Below the pieces are notes generated by a model. That model saw only the letters and a program-made list of their open reading frames with translations, made no database searches and was not told where the DNA came from. The position numbers and the translations under genes are program-made. A DNA stretch of 64,000 bases from Ustulina deusta (taxonomy: Eukaryota; Ascomycota; Sordariomycetes; Xylariales; Xylariaceae). Shown here one piece after another: positions 35,430 to 46,612 of the stretch (the first letter of the stretch is position 1; each line of letters begins with the position of its first letter). The stretch lies in assembly GCA_023159155.1 (NCBI GenBank), contig JAJNNX010000002.1, positions 1,922,001-1,986,000 of the forward strand, given 5' to 3'.

Positions 35430-36709
35430 ATGCTCATACGATGGAAGACGGTCACGGCCCCCCCTTCGCTGCCGCTGCTCGTAGGTTTAATAGCCTGCTT
35501 GCTGCTGCAGACGGCCGAAGCCTCGCTCGGTGACCGGTTGCCCGAATTCCGAGAATGCGTCGAGGTTCGTGATGCCCTCGCCCGTCCCCTCCCAAGCGCC
35601 CGCCGAGTCCGTCCATTCCGACAGCCGGCCTTGGTGAGGGAAGCGTCGCTGACGTATCGATGACAGGTGTGCCGCCGAGAGAACTGCGATCCCAACAACA
35701 ACCCAACCCCCATACGTAAGCTCACCTCATCACTCCCGCTGCCGTCACCACGACGACCTCTCCTCTCCCTCTCTCGTTCCCCTCCTGCAAATCCCTTGCA
35801 GTGCTGACGTCTGTCTCCGCGCTCCTCGTACAGCCCTCTACCACCGACTCCTTCTCTGGACCTGCGCGCAAGAATGCGACTACACCTGCCAACACATCAC
35901 GACGGCGCGGCGTCTCGAAGCCGGCCAGCCCATAACGCAGTTCCACGGGAAATGGCCGTTCGTGCGCGTGCTGGGCGTGCAGGAGCCCTTCTCCGTCGTC
36001 TTCAGCCTGGGCAACCTCCTCGCCCACCAGACCGGGCTGGCGCGGCTGCGTGAGCGCGTGCCGCCCAGCTACCCCATGCGGCGCTACTACGAGGTGTTCG
36101 CGTACTTCGGCATGGCCTCGTGGTTCTTCAGCTCCGTCTTCCACACCCGCGACTTCGCCGCCACCGAGCAGCTCGACTACTTCGCCGCCGGCGCCAGCGT
36201 CCTCTACGGCATGTACTACGCCCTCGTGCGCGTCGCTCGCCTCGACCTGCCCACCCCGCGCCGCCGCAGCATCCTGCGCCTCTGGACTCTCTTCTGCTGC
36301 GCGCTGTACGTCGCCCACGTCTCCTACCTCAAGCTCTGGCGCTGGGACTACACCTATAACATGGCCGCGAACCTCGTCGTCGGCATGGTGCATAACTTGC
36401 TGTGGTCCTACTTCAGCTGGAAGCGGTGGAGGGAGACCGGCCAGGCCTGGGCTATCTGGCCGAGTATGCTGGTCGCCTGGATTATGCTGGTCATGAGCTT
36501 GGAATTGCTCGACTTTCCGCCCCTGTGGGGAGCCTTGGACGCTCATAGCTTATGGCATCTTGGTACAATAGCACCGGCTGTTCTATGGTACAAGTACGTG
36601 TATACTTCCCTCTAGGCTCGAAGAGACTTCGCTCACAACACATAGCTTTATGATTAAGGATTCACAAGATTTGGCAAAGACAGCGAAGGTAAAAGAGGTC
36701 AAGCCTTGA
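35430..36709 (+). CDS. per1: PER1/PGAP3-like GPI-anchor remodelling protein
   Basis: Four exons: 35430-35564, 35667-35715, 35834-36593, 36646-36709, 335 aa. Per1 removes the sn-2 acyl chain of GPI-anchored proteins in the ER, before lipid remodelling, and so affects wall proteins and raft association. A signal peptide (ending TAEAS) is followed by a Cys-rich lumenal part (ECVE/VCRRENC, LLLWTCAQECDYTCQHI) and a multi-pass membrane domain. The family signatures HGKWPFVRVLGVQEPFSV, SSVFHTRDF and the late HSLWHLGTIAP histidines are present (CREST-type hydrolase). A fourth exon replaces the read-through end: donor GTACGT at 36594 and acceptor CATAG at 36645 give WYNFMIKDSQ, the expected family ending. 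Confidence 0.93.
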
Positions 36710-38374
36710 TTGATACGAATCCGGCTTATTTAAGAGCGCCTGGTTGGTAGTCGAAATGGAATAATTTTACATGTTACATAGCTGAGGATTGGGCTTTTCA
36801 GACATCGGAAATGAGTACATATAAATAACAACACTATTCAAAAAAAGAGAGCACGTCATGTCATGGGGTTTGAGGGCGTCAGGGTTGGCATTGAAATTTC
36901 AAATTATTTAGTAAGAGTAACCAAGGGCCCCTTCACGATAACGCGTTCGCTAGAAGGATCTTGATGCTAGATGATAAATGAGAAATCCAACCCATAATTC
37001 CATCACTATCTCGCCTTCCCATCATCGGTAATACCAAAACCTTCGACCATGACATGTGATTCGCTCATAAAAAAATCGAAAGATGGAACGCTATCTTTTG
37101 AGACCACGTTAGCAGAATTTCCCAACGCAGAAACGGGCACCAAGGAGATCTCTCAAAAACATCCGACGTCAGAAACCAGATATAGTATAAGCATAACGCA
37201 TTCCCCACCTCCACCACCGCGCCGCCTCAAGGCCCTACTGCCCGCCAAACGTCCGCGGCAGCACGTGGCGATGCACACGCGAGCGCGTCGGGTCTCGGAC
37301 GCGAGGGCGATCAAGTAAACGAATGGGGAAGCCGAAGGGGGGAGAAGGTTGGGCAAGTTCCCGCAGAGCCGAAACGAAACGGCCCGCTGGGAAAAAAACC
37401 CCCCCCCCAAACTCCCCGAGGACGGTCTCATACGGCTCTTCCTATTGAGTTTTGGTAGGTTGGACACTTGCGTGTCGGAGTCATCATCGTAGGATGCGAG
37501 AAAAAGAGAGAGAGGGGGGGGGGGGGGGCCGAAAATAGGGACGCGGGGATAATTCGGAGCGAGGCTTACCTATGGATTCTAGACCATCAAGTTACCTTCA
37601 CATTTTGAAGGGACGACCAGTAGGCATGGTGGAAGATCGCCGTGGGGTCGTCGAAACAATTTACGGAACGTGCTGCGACAAGAAAGTTGGGGGGAAGGAG
37701 TTGGGAGGAAAATTTGTTGAAACGTAGGTAAGTAATTTAAGCGTGGGTCGCGAGAGAAAAGGTAGGTAGAAAGCGACAGCTGCCAGCAGACGGCCGGGGT
37801 TGAGCATATTTTCCAAAGCTAGGACCTTGCTTGAACCTCCCTGTACCTCCTAGTAGTTAGGTAACCTACTATCTAGATTGCAACATCGAGACTATGTATG
37901 GCTCGCGAAGCTCTTTCTGACGTCAAAATGAGCATATGATCGCCACTGAATTTTCATCATTTGCTCAAACATGAAGGTGAATGATCTTTCTGTATTTAAA
38001 AATTGTCGCTACCGTCTGGATAACGTAATGTGAAAGCGACGTAATCAATAGTGCCGTCTGATCCCTACAGCCATTAAGCCGGCCCTCCATCAATGTCTCT
38101 AACTAACAACGCTCCTTGATGTCCCAAGAAATCAAAGTGCTGTGGAATAACATGTGTGTACAGTAATCAGAGAGGCGGTTTCTACCTGAAGCACATTCTT
38201 GGCAATTTCTCTTCATATCAAGAACAATCTGAGGATTGGCTTCCGTATCTTCCTCTCTTTCCATTCATCGTCGTAAAAGAACGCCTACCCTTACAGAGGA
38301 GTAGGCTGAGCTAGCTAACGGTAGAAAGCTTTAGCTAGCCTCTCCAAGCGGCGAGTATATGTTGATATTTACTA
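36710..38374. other. Intergenic, low-complexity tracts
   Basis: 1.7 kb between convergent per1 and the C2H2 gene. It holds a C-run (about 37399-37408), a 15-G run (37514-37528) after AGAGAG repeats, and CTACCT/AGGTAGGT motifs. ORFs at 37049-37467 are shadows of purine-rich sequence with no protein family signal. Confidence 0.5.
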
Positions 38375-40750
38375 CTAATTTGGAAACCCCTGCATGTCCG
38401 CAGGCGTCCAATCCATATTGAAGTCCACGTTGAAGTCCTGCGACGGTGGCTGAGTATAACCAGCAGTTATGCTTGATGGGACAGCGCCAAAGAGAGTGGA
38501 GTCAAAGTCTGATGATTTCCCCATATTGTTTGTTGGAAATAAAGTAAAGTCGCCAACAAACTGCGCGTTACCGACAGGATGGAAATCCTCAAAGCCTTCG
38601 TCAATGTCCACCATCGAAATGGGCGTGTACAACATTGTGTTGCCTTGGCCAGAGGGTGAAAAGTGTGGTTCAGATACAGGCGGACACATTGTTGCGCTGA
38701 AATTATTAAACGTCTCTGGCATCGTCTTATTGTATACGGAATATGTTGGTGTAGGCAGTCGCACGTGAGCTCCGTAGATGTCTTCGAATTGTTCAGTGAA
38801 GTCGGGGCTGAGTTCTTGGTAGGTATTGAACTGGCCATCATCGGTTGAGGGTGTGCCATTGTCAATAGGGGAGAAGTCGAGTGAAATATCGGCATCAAAG
38901 GGCTGATTGTCAAATGGCTGATTGTCAAACAGCGCAGCATTGAACTCCTCGGCGCTCGCATACCTGGGGAAAAGATCTTGGTTATCATCGAATGTCGGGA
39001 GGAAAGTATCTTCATGTGGTGTCAAGATCGGATCCGTCTGGTCACTGCTTGGTGTAGGCAAGTTATTCAACATAGGTGTCGGCTTCGTAGAGCTACCGGC
39101 TTTGCTTCCTGTAGTCTTTGGAGCTTTGGACCGTTTATATGTCCAACCATGGGCCTTTTCCATGTGCTGCTTGCAATTCGATTCGCGCTTGGATTTGTAA
39201 GGGCAAGGCTTGTACTTGCACTCAAACATCTCAGGGGCGGCCGAGTGCTTGTCATTGACATGGCGAGCCATCTCCTTCTCCGTTGGCCAGCCATACTCGT
39301 GGTACTTGCAGGTTGACATTGGACACTTCCAGGGTCGGGAATGAGTTTTCTCATGTTTTGTGAGATCGCACGCTCGCTTGAATTCTTTGTTGCAGCCCGG
39401 ATGGGTACATTTCTTCGGAGCCAGCTCTTCAGGCGTCGCATTCTTCTTCCGTCGTGCCATGGATCGCATGATTTCTTCTTCATCCTCGGCCTGCTGGCTC
39501 ATAGAGCGCTTAAACCGAACCGGTCCCTTTTCTCCTTCCAAATCCTCGACTATTTCACCAGTTGCAAGGGAAATTGCTTTGCCATTCTTCTTGACGCGAA
39601 CAAGCTGGGCTGGACGGCCGGTGGCCCCAAGACCACCAACGAGTTTGACTTCGTCAGAGCTAAGAAGTTGTTTAGTAGTTGGATAGTTGAAAGAGTATAT
39701 TTGAGGCACATACGGGTCTACATCCATCTCAGTAGGCTCTTCTCCCGCGGCAAGTCTCTCACGAGACTCTTGCATTTGTTGTGCGTGTTGGCGAATCTGT
39801 TCGACTAGGTCAATAAAATAGCCGCTGTTGTATGGCCGATCGTGCGGTCGCGTTTGTTCTCGGTCGCTCAAATATTCGACGGTAGCTTGAATGCATCGGA
39901 TCGATGTGGTGCAAAAGTCGAGGTACATTTTTGCAGAATTTGCCCTCTCCTTCAAACACAACGAACGATAAGTAACTCCCCAAACTCCACTGTCTTTTAG
40001 AAGTTGACTCACCGGTGCCATAAAGATCAGGGTCTTCTCAAGATCCCTAAGACAAATAATCTGATTCTCCTGGATTCTTCTGGGACAATCAAGGACAATG
40101 GGGTGGAAGGCCTTAAGCTCGGGCTTAGCCAGCAGAGGTTTCAAAGTATGCTCATGAATTCGGTTGACAGCACGACTACTCAGACGTGGAAGGCTCTCGG
40201 TCCTAGAGGTGTTGATAGACCGGGTAATAGCTGAAGCGCCAACAGAAGGCCTAGCTTCCTTGCGCTTTTGTACCGTAGATACAATCGATGTTCCCAGCCC
40301 GCTGTCCGATTCATGGTGGTGGGATGAACGGCGTGTGCGAGAGCGTAGCGCCCGCCGCTCGTTATCGGGAAAGGGGGGGTCCATGGCCATCTTGTTTCCA
40401 ATAACAGTGTGGTTCAAGAAACCGCGGGGGATGGGAAGACTGTCGTCCAGGAAGAGGCGACAACCCAATGTAGATTTGGCATCAGTGGCTGTAAGGCTAT
40501 CCTCAAATTTGCCGATGTTTAACGCTGCGCGGCGTACGTGAGCGCCAACGACATCATCCAAGTTGGTTTGAGACCGACGAGGAGGTGAGGGAACCTTCAA
40601 AGCAGAAGCAGATGGAGGGCTAGACGGTGGAGTAACAGGAGAGTGGAAGGTGGCTCCTTTCCTGAGGGCCAGGTGACTCTTAAGCTTCAGACCATCGCGA
40701 ACATTAGGATCCAAAGGAGTCAAAGCACCAGTCCGGCGAGGATTGGACAT
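38375..40750 (-). CDS. C2H2 zinc-finger transcription factor
   Basis: 791 aa, apparently one exon. Three C2H2-type fingers lie at about 448-470 (CTHPGCNKEFKRACDLTKH..TH), 476-502 (CPMSTCKYHEYGWPTEKEM, with H..KH) and 511-534 (CKYKPCPYKSKRESNCKQH..KAH), in a basic region. The second and third have longer spacings, typical of a conserved ascomycete family. The N-terminal half is Ser/Pro/Arg rich with a conserved block at about 95-125 and 195-260. The C-terminal 250 residues are acidic, Asp/Phe/Pro rich, and look like an activation domain. It should act in the nucleus; targets are unknown. I do not recognise a characterised orthologue with confidence, so no symbol is given. Its upstream region is unusually long. 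Confidence 0.9.
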   Translation of the reverse strand: MSNPRRTGALTPLDPNVRDGLKLKSHLALRKGATFHSPVTPPSSPPSASALKVPSPPRRSQTNLDDVVGAHVRRAALNIGKFEDSLTATDAKSTLGCRLFLDDSLPIPRGFLNHTVIGNKMAMDPPFPDNERRALRSRTRRSSHHHESDSGLGTSIVSTVQKRKEARPSVGASAITRSINTSRTESLPRLSSRAVNRIHEHTLKPLLAKPELKAFHPIVLDCPRRIQENQIICLRDLEKTLIFMAPVSQLLKDSGVWGVTYRSLCLKERANSAKMYLDFCTTSIRCIQATVEYLSDREQTRPHDRPYNSGYFIDLVEQIRQHAQQMQESRERLAAGEEPTEMDVDPYVPQIYSFNYPTTKQLLSSDEVKLVGGLGATGRPAQLVRVKKNGKAISLATGEIVEDLEGEKGPVRFKRSMSQQAEDEEEIMRSMARRKKNATPEELAPKKCTHPGCNKEFKRACDLTKHEKTHSRPWKCPMSTCKYHEYGWPTEKEMARHVNDKHSAAPEMFECKYKPCPYKSKRESNCKQHMEKAHGWTYKRSKAPKTTGSKAGSSTKPTPMLNNLPTPSSDQTDPILTPHEDTFLPTFDDNQDLFPRYASAEEFNAALFDNQPFDNQPFDADISLDFSPIDNGTPSTDDGQFNTYQELSPDFTEQFEDIYGAHVRLPTPTYSVYNKTMPETFNNFSATMCPPVSEPHFSPSGQGNTMLYTPISMVDIDEGFEDFHPVGNAQFVGDFTLFPTNNMGKSSDFDSTLFGAVPSSITAGYTQPPSQDFNVDFNMDWTPADMQGFPN

Positions 40751-43700
40751 GATAGCTAGGTATGCTCCACCTGAATGGAGGCACGAGGGAGGGTGGATGG
40801 TATATATTGTTGGCTACTGTGTAAAGAGCCAGTGAATTAGCACCGATACGCACTGCAGGGCTGAGCAGGCCTGTGAGTCACCACGTCCTGGACATACACC
40901 GGATGACGGACAGCCTGAGGACTCAATGCAGATATCACAATTGTCGATACAACACAGGTCAATTCACAGACCACGTAAATATAAGAACGGACAGAGTCGA
41001 CAGGTCTCACCCACGCCCTGAGAGGAAGCCGGTGACAAAGGTGATGAATGTTCTTACTGGAAGGGCAGGCCAACCTATGACCTAAACTGGACCGAGGGGT
41101 CGGATGGGAGCGGCTGAGTGTACACAAGGCGTTGACTCGACCTCGGCGAGATAGTACAGACTCGAGAGGCGAAAAGGAAAGTGAGTAAGGAAGTCAGGCT
41201 AGTGCGTATCGTGCCTCTCCGGAGGGTCAGACAGGAACAGATATAGTCAAGCCCAATCAACGCGAGACCATGTCCAAGACAAGAGCAAAACACGTGTGGA
41301 CAGAGAGCAGAGACGAGACAGGAGCTGTATGCGGATATGATAACAGCGATGACGAGCGGTGCGTGGGCGAGTGGAAAGTAAAAGAAGGGAGAAGATGGAG
41401 GGTGGGCAATGTGCACAAGTTGGCCGGGTGTCTCGGGGAAAGGAGGAAGATAAAACACGTCTTCAGACTCGTCACGGCGCGAACAGGAAAGCAGTTCTAT
41501 ACTAAGGGGCAGGAATATGGTGGCCTGAGATCTTGGTCGTGAGATGGGACTGCGGGAAAGAACAGGGACGGAGCACCACAAGCCAGAAGCAGAGACGGAC
41601 GGGCGCGATGGGTCGACGTTGAAATGTGTCTGTCGGCGTGGGATTTTAGGCAGCAGCCGTTGGCATTGGGGCAGCCTTGACGTATCCCTGTCGCCCGCCA
41701 GCTTAGTCAACGTGAATCTGAAGCGGATGTTAAGTCGAGGCCGATAATGAAAAAAGTACTTCTCAGCCGAATTAAGGCCTGTTGGCTACTTATTTCACTA
41801 ATAGGCGTTACATATCATTCATACCTGCATAGTACATCAGTCCTAGCGGGTCCGATACAACCCCGGCGACTCATCAGCTGCGCCCTCCTCCCGCCTCAAG
41901 CTAGGCCATTTCGGAATGGGGAGCTGCTGTGCACTATATTGCATTGTTGGAAGTGGAGCAGCACACTATACCTACCTAGGTAGTGTACACTACCTACCAA
42001 AGTACCTACCTACATATTCCTTCCACCCTTTGGCTCTGCTCGTTGCTCTTTTTCTGCCATTTGCCGACCTGATGAACTCATTGCATTGCAGCTAAGGCAC
42101 AACAACACAGCTCCGCCCTGAAACTTGGTTCTAATCAACAAAGATCACCACATTGCCAACATCTTGCAGTAGCTCTCGCGTCAACTGAGACGAACTGGTT
42201 TCGTCTTGCATGACATTCAGTCGTCAAGATTGTGACTAAGATAGAGTACGACCTGTCATAGACAGATATTCAACTGTTATGCTAGTGCGCACTCCACTAC
42301 CTCCTGTATGTACTTACACGATAGTGGAAGCTGGAGCGTGATAATACATCAGAATAAAAATACTTTAGCCAGCCCTAGATAGATTAATAATGCCCGTCAA
42401 TCAATCAATATACCGCCCAGCCGAAAGTCTCCGAGTCGATACTACCTTATTCCAGAGGGTCGGCACAATCCAGTAGCCCGGGCTTTCGGTAATGGCTCGG
42501 TTTCTCCCTTGCGCGAAAGGACACGGTCGACATCTAGTGTACCTATCCAGCAGATACAGTATTCAATCGTAAAGCTGAAAAGTCGGGAGCGCGTTTGGGT
42601 GCATTGGCGCAAGAGTCAGATGCGATTTTGGTTTCGCTTCCTGCTTCGCCACAACGCCAGTTTGCAAGTCTTGGCGCGTCTCTCCTGGAGCTCTCGGACC
42701 AGGATAGAGCACTCACAGAGCCTCCTCTAATCCCAATCGGTCGTGTGGCTCGTATGCCGGGTCCTTCCACCCCTTACACTACCTATCAGCTCGTTCATTC
42801 AAGCTGGCTCTCGTCGGGGATTTGGCTGCACCCACAGTGTAGTGGTGTGGTGTTGTATATGTAGTGTGGCATCGCCATGGTCGGAAGTGGCAGTAGATGT
42901 GCACAACTCACCGCGCCGCAATATATCCATTACACAGTGTCATGATAAATTCTGGATTCCTTCGCGGCACAATCGTGTCGACGCGGTGAGGCTCGGACAT
43001 GTGACAGCAACCCTCAATCGTGATGACGGTGATTTCAAGCTGGATCGTCAAGGAAAGCTGCAGCTGCAGGTGCAGCTCCGTGGTCAGTTGTCTCTGGTTG
43101 ACTCACACTTGCTTCTCAACGTTGCAGTACCATCTAATACCCCAGCTGGACCCGGTTGATTCGTCCCGCTCTTCATGCAAGTCACACTCACTCTCCAGTG
43201 TGGAGGAGGTGTAGTGTAGTGTTGAATGGGAAGAGACCTTGGCTCGTCCGACATTTTTTCAGTAGGCCCCTGGTACTGCCCTGGCCCTAATAATTTGTAT
43301 TAGGTAGGTAGTGTACTTACAGTAATAAAGGCAGATAGATAACCTTACAGTACACCTCGAGCTTGCCTCTTGGCGGCAGGCACAGAACGGGTACTTAGTG
43401 CAAAGCACAGCCAGGATCTAGTGAACGTAGCTCGCATTAAAGCTACAGTCTGTACTACAGGTACCTAAGGTAGCTTAGCTAGATTCTCGGCTATGCTACA
43501 AGGAACGTTCCATCCAGGTGTCAGCCAGTCGGCAGCACTTGCGCCACCTGCGAATACCCAGTTGCCGACAGGGTCCTGCAGTCGAAGCTCCCAGTGGAGG
43601 ACGTACTATTTTTAAGGTACCAGATATTGTGGGGGACAGCTTCATCGAAAGGGGGTTTCCTCTTGGGATGCATCAATAACCCCATAGTACATGGCAATAA

Positions 43701-45922
43701 TTTCTATCAGTTTCACTGGAATTCTGCGTGTCCCGTCGCAACATATAGTTGGCTGGCGCGCTTCTCATTGGTGCTTTAGCATGTAGGGCCCTGTATCCAG
43801 TTGTGAGCGAGATAAACAACAGTAAACAGGTTTGTCTGCAGCTTATTACCATGGTCTTCTACCATGGTCGATGTCGTGACCTACCGGTAGTATAGGTTGT
43901 GTGCTGCACAGCGCCAGGAATAGCAAAATGCTTCGTGTATTCTCCTTTTTTTTCCCCGCTCAACGAAAGGCAATATGAAAAAAAAAGAGGCTGCCTGCGG
44001 ATACATCCTGTCCTTAGTTCGTCAGGAATTAGAAGAAAAAAATGCCGCACAGCAGACTATCAATATATCGAATCCTGAATACTACTGAATACACATAATC
44101 AATCACACGTAGCATATTCGTGGTGGATTACGTCTCCCCGCATGAATAGTTTCCATTTCCGCATCCAATGGTATTAGGCACCGGAATTGTGTCTTGTTTG
44201 ATTGTACCGCTGAAACGATGAGGAATTCGGTGCGCGAGATGATCGAAGGCAGCTCTATTTGGAAAGACATGATTGGTCTAAACGATAGCTGTAGGGCTGA
44301 TTACTGGACTAGGGACAGGCAGGGGTTGCGTGCATTGTCTTGGAGATAGGTAAAACACCGATTCAAGCCCTGCATAGTTAGGATCCGACCCTCTTCTCCC
44401 ACTCGCGAATGACCACGCCTAGATCTGGTCTAGACTCTCTTGCCATCCAAAGTCATAACCGGCTAGATGGCCCTCCCAATCATCGCCCATCTCATTGATT
44501 GCCCAGGTAGCTCGCCAGTCTCGGCGTTCTAGTGCTTCCAATCAAATCTTCAAAGTATTGCGATGAGTCATTGTTTTGAAGTCTATTATATGCTTGTTCT
44601 GTTGTGCGTATCATCACCACCATTCGAATCATCTGTGTCGGAGAGGTATGTAACAAGATCGTTTGAGGCTGAAGATGGGTTTCTGGTATCTTCTCGGAAC
44701 CAGCCCGAGCGTGATTTGTGTGTTATTGGCGTCTCGTCTTTTTTTATGAGTACCTCTCTAACTATCATTGCCAGCGAAGCTTGTCGCTGGTATTGATACT
44801 GTCTTGTCGAAAAGGCGTTCTTCACTGCGTCTTCTACTGGTCCAACGGGCGTGGTCAGTTGGGGTAATACGTTCAGCCATATACACATATGCGTGCCGTA
44901 GAGGGGCCGGCCGCACTGACTCATCAACCTCGTACACCTCATTGCCCGTATCATAGTCAATGATGGAGCTGTCGCTCGAATGGAAATTTCCCAAATTCAA
45001 GTCGCTTCCATGTTATTATTCTAACTGGGTAATATTTAAATAGGTACCTACTGAAGTGGTGTGAGTGGGTCACAGGAATTAGTACATGCTTGAGCCACTT
45101 GGTGGCTTTGCTCGTATGGGATATAAACACCATCGGCGTTGTTTTTTATAACAGTCTAGAGAAATACCATAATACGGGGAACACTGCAATAAAAATTGGG
45201 TTTTCTCATTTCATACTCTTGATCAATAGATTCCCCAAGAGATTAAAGTGATTACTATGCTAGGAAGTGTAGGTTCGGCCTATCTCCGAGTATAGGGGCA
45301 CTGCTGTATTTCGATAAAGTATGAACAGCTATTTACAGTTGCCCGTTTCAATACATATCTAGACACAAATATTTCTAACAAACAATTTCAAATGGGAAAA
45401 TTGAAGCTTAATTGCCACCCTCCTCTCTTCGATCTCAAAATTGGACTTCTTTCACTGTAGAAGAACGTATGACTAAAGCCTTGAAGCCATTGTCTCACAC
45501 AGTAATCTAGACTAACTTGAGCAGGAAATTAACTGGGCGGGCAATGTATGTTGAAGTGAAGTTCGTCAAGTCTTCATCGCTTATCGTTATGGTTGGCAAT
45601 TGATTATTGACCGCTCTCGAAAATCAGAATATTAGAAGTATTCTGCTCCACCCCTGAGCTAATGAAAATTCTTCCAGTTTAGCTAATAATTTTCGATTGC
45701 TGGCAAGCCAACCCTTACCTTTTCGCCCTTTCATATATCCCAGATATAATATTGCCTTGCTCATAACAAAACAGAGTTCTTACTTCGCGGTGTTCTTGAA
45801 TGTTATTATAATTAATTACTATGCCTCGGGTCATCTCACACCTCGTTGGCTTTCCGTGAAGCTTCCGGGGAAGTGGCTGATGAGAGCTCTATCAGAATGC
45901 CCATCACGCCCATAGGTCATTC
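40751..45922. other. 5.2 kb gene-free region upstream of the C2H2 gene
   Basis: No ORF with ATG start and family signal was found on either strand; the longest frames (41075-41710, 42595-42864, 42743-43159, 44586-45000) start at non-ATG codons or lack coding character. The region holds a 20-bp perfect palindrome at 41977-41996, repeated AGGTAGGT/CCTACCT motifs (41970-42015, 43298-43320) and many short poly-A/T runs. It may contain regulatory sequence or non-coding RNA, but nothing proves it. Confidence 0.5.
41977..41996. repeat. 20-bp perfect palindrome inside a CCTACCTAGG-rich stretch
   Basis: TAGGTAGTGT followed by its exact reverse complement ACACTACCTA. Related AGGTAGTGTA motifs occur at about 27196, 43300 and 52230. 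Confidence 0.7.
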
Positions 45923-46612
45923 CTATCTACGAGGACCTCTGTAGGCAGGGGACTGTATGGGGGAGACTGTATACTTTCTTAGATCCTCGGGATCTACCTC
46001 GTCGTCACTACACTCGGATATACCGTTAGAGTCTCTACGGACGAGTCGCGCTACCTGAGGAGCCTGATGTGGGCGAGTCGTCTGGATAACGGGTCTGCGC
46101 ACCGTGACTGGATGCTGGTGAACCACCGGAGGCAATGTCCTCACGTCTTGTTGAGCTGAAATGCTCATCAATGGCATCCTAGGTGGTTGTTGGTTGACGA
46201 ATCTCTGTTGGTAGTATGGCGGGCGTTGAGGTGGTCGGGAAGGACTAGGTCGACGCATTGGCTGCTGTCGCGGCCGCTGAGGATCATAAACCGCTCTGAA
46301 GTCTGAACCAGGCATGGCGGCAAGACCGCCGGCGAGGTGAGGCTCGATAATTGAGTCCCTGTTGCCGCTTGTTTGGAGGCGATCAGTACTACCGGCGACG
46401 CCGCGTGTTGTCGGCCAGCCATAGTTCCGAGCAGCCGCAGTGGCTTGCGCCTGGCGTTGCCGCTTCTCTACCTCTTCACGGCTTGGGTCCTGGTATCGAG
46501 GTTTGCGGTGTCGCTCTGGACGGCGTTGGGATACGGAAGGATGGGGGTTTTCGTTCGGCGGCCGATAGGGAGAAGCGGTATAATAATCGTCATCTGAACA
46601 ACCACAGCACAT
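45923..46612 (-). CDS. Hypothetical proline/arginine-rich disordered protein
   Basis: 229 aa with ATG start. The N-terminus MCCGCSDDDYYTASPYRPP has three cysteines at positions 2, 3 and 5, which could be palmitoylated (inference). The rest is low complexity: Arg/Gln/Pro-rich (RRPSPSRPPQRPPYYQQRF) with an acidic patch near the end (ISECSDDEVDPEDL). No domain, signal peptide or membrane segment. The codon pattern looks genuine and the opposite-strand ORFs are shadows. Likely an intrinsically disordered scaffold-like protein. Function unknown. Confidence 0.6.
   Translation of the reverse strand: MCCGCSDDDYYTASPYRPPNENPHPSVSQRRPERHRKPRYQDPSREEVEKRQRQAQATAAARNYGWPTTRGVAGSTDRLQTSGNRDSIIEPHLAGGLAAMPGSDFRAVYDPQRPRQQPMRRPSPSRPPQRPPYYQQRFVNQQPPRMPLMSISAQQDVRTLPPVVHQHPVTVRRPVIQTTRPHQAPQVARLVRRDSNGISECSDDEVDPEDLRKYTVSPIQSPAYRGPRR

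Noticed and set aside
35722..36546. 274-codon minus-strand ORF
   Set aside because: Antisense shadow of the GC-rich per1 exon 3; composition matches a shadow frame.
41075..41710. 211-codon minus-strand ORF
   Set aside because: Starts at a non-ATG codon, composition is Ser/Pro/Leu-rich low complexity, and no splice sites or family signal support it.
44586..45000. Two overlapping minus-strand frames that might form a small two-exon gene
   Set aside because: Both start at TTG, no clean donor/acceptor pair joins them, and no homology signal.
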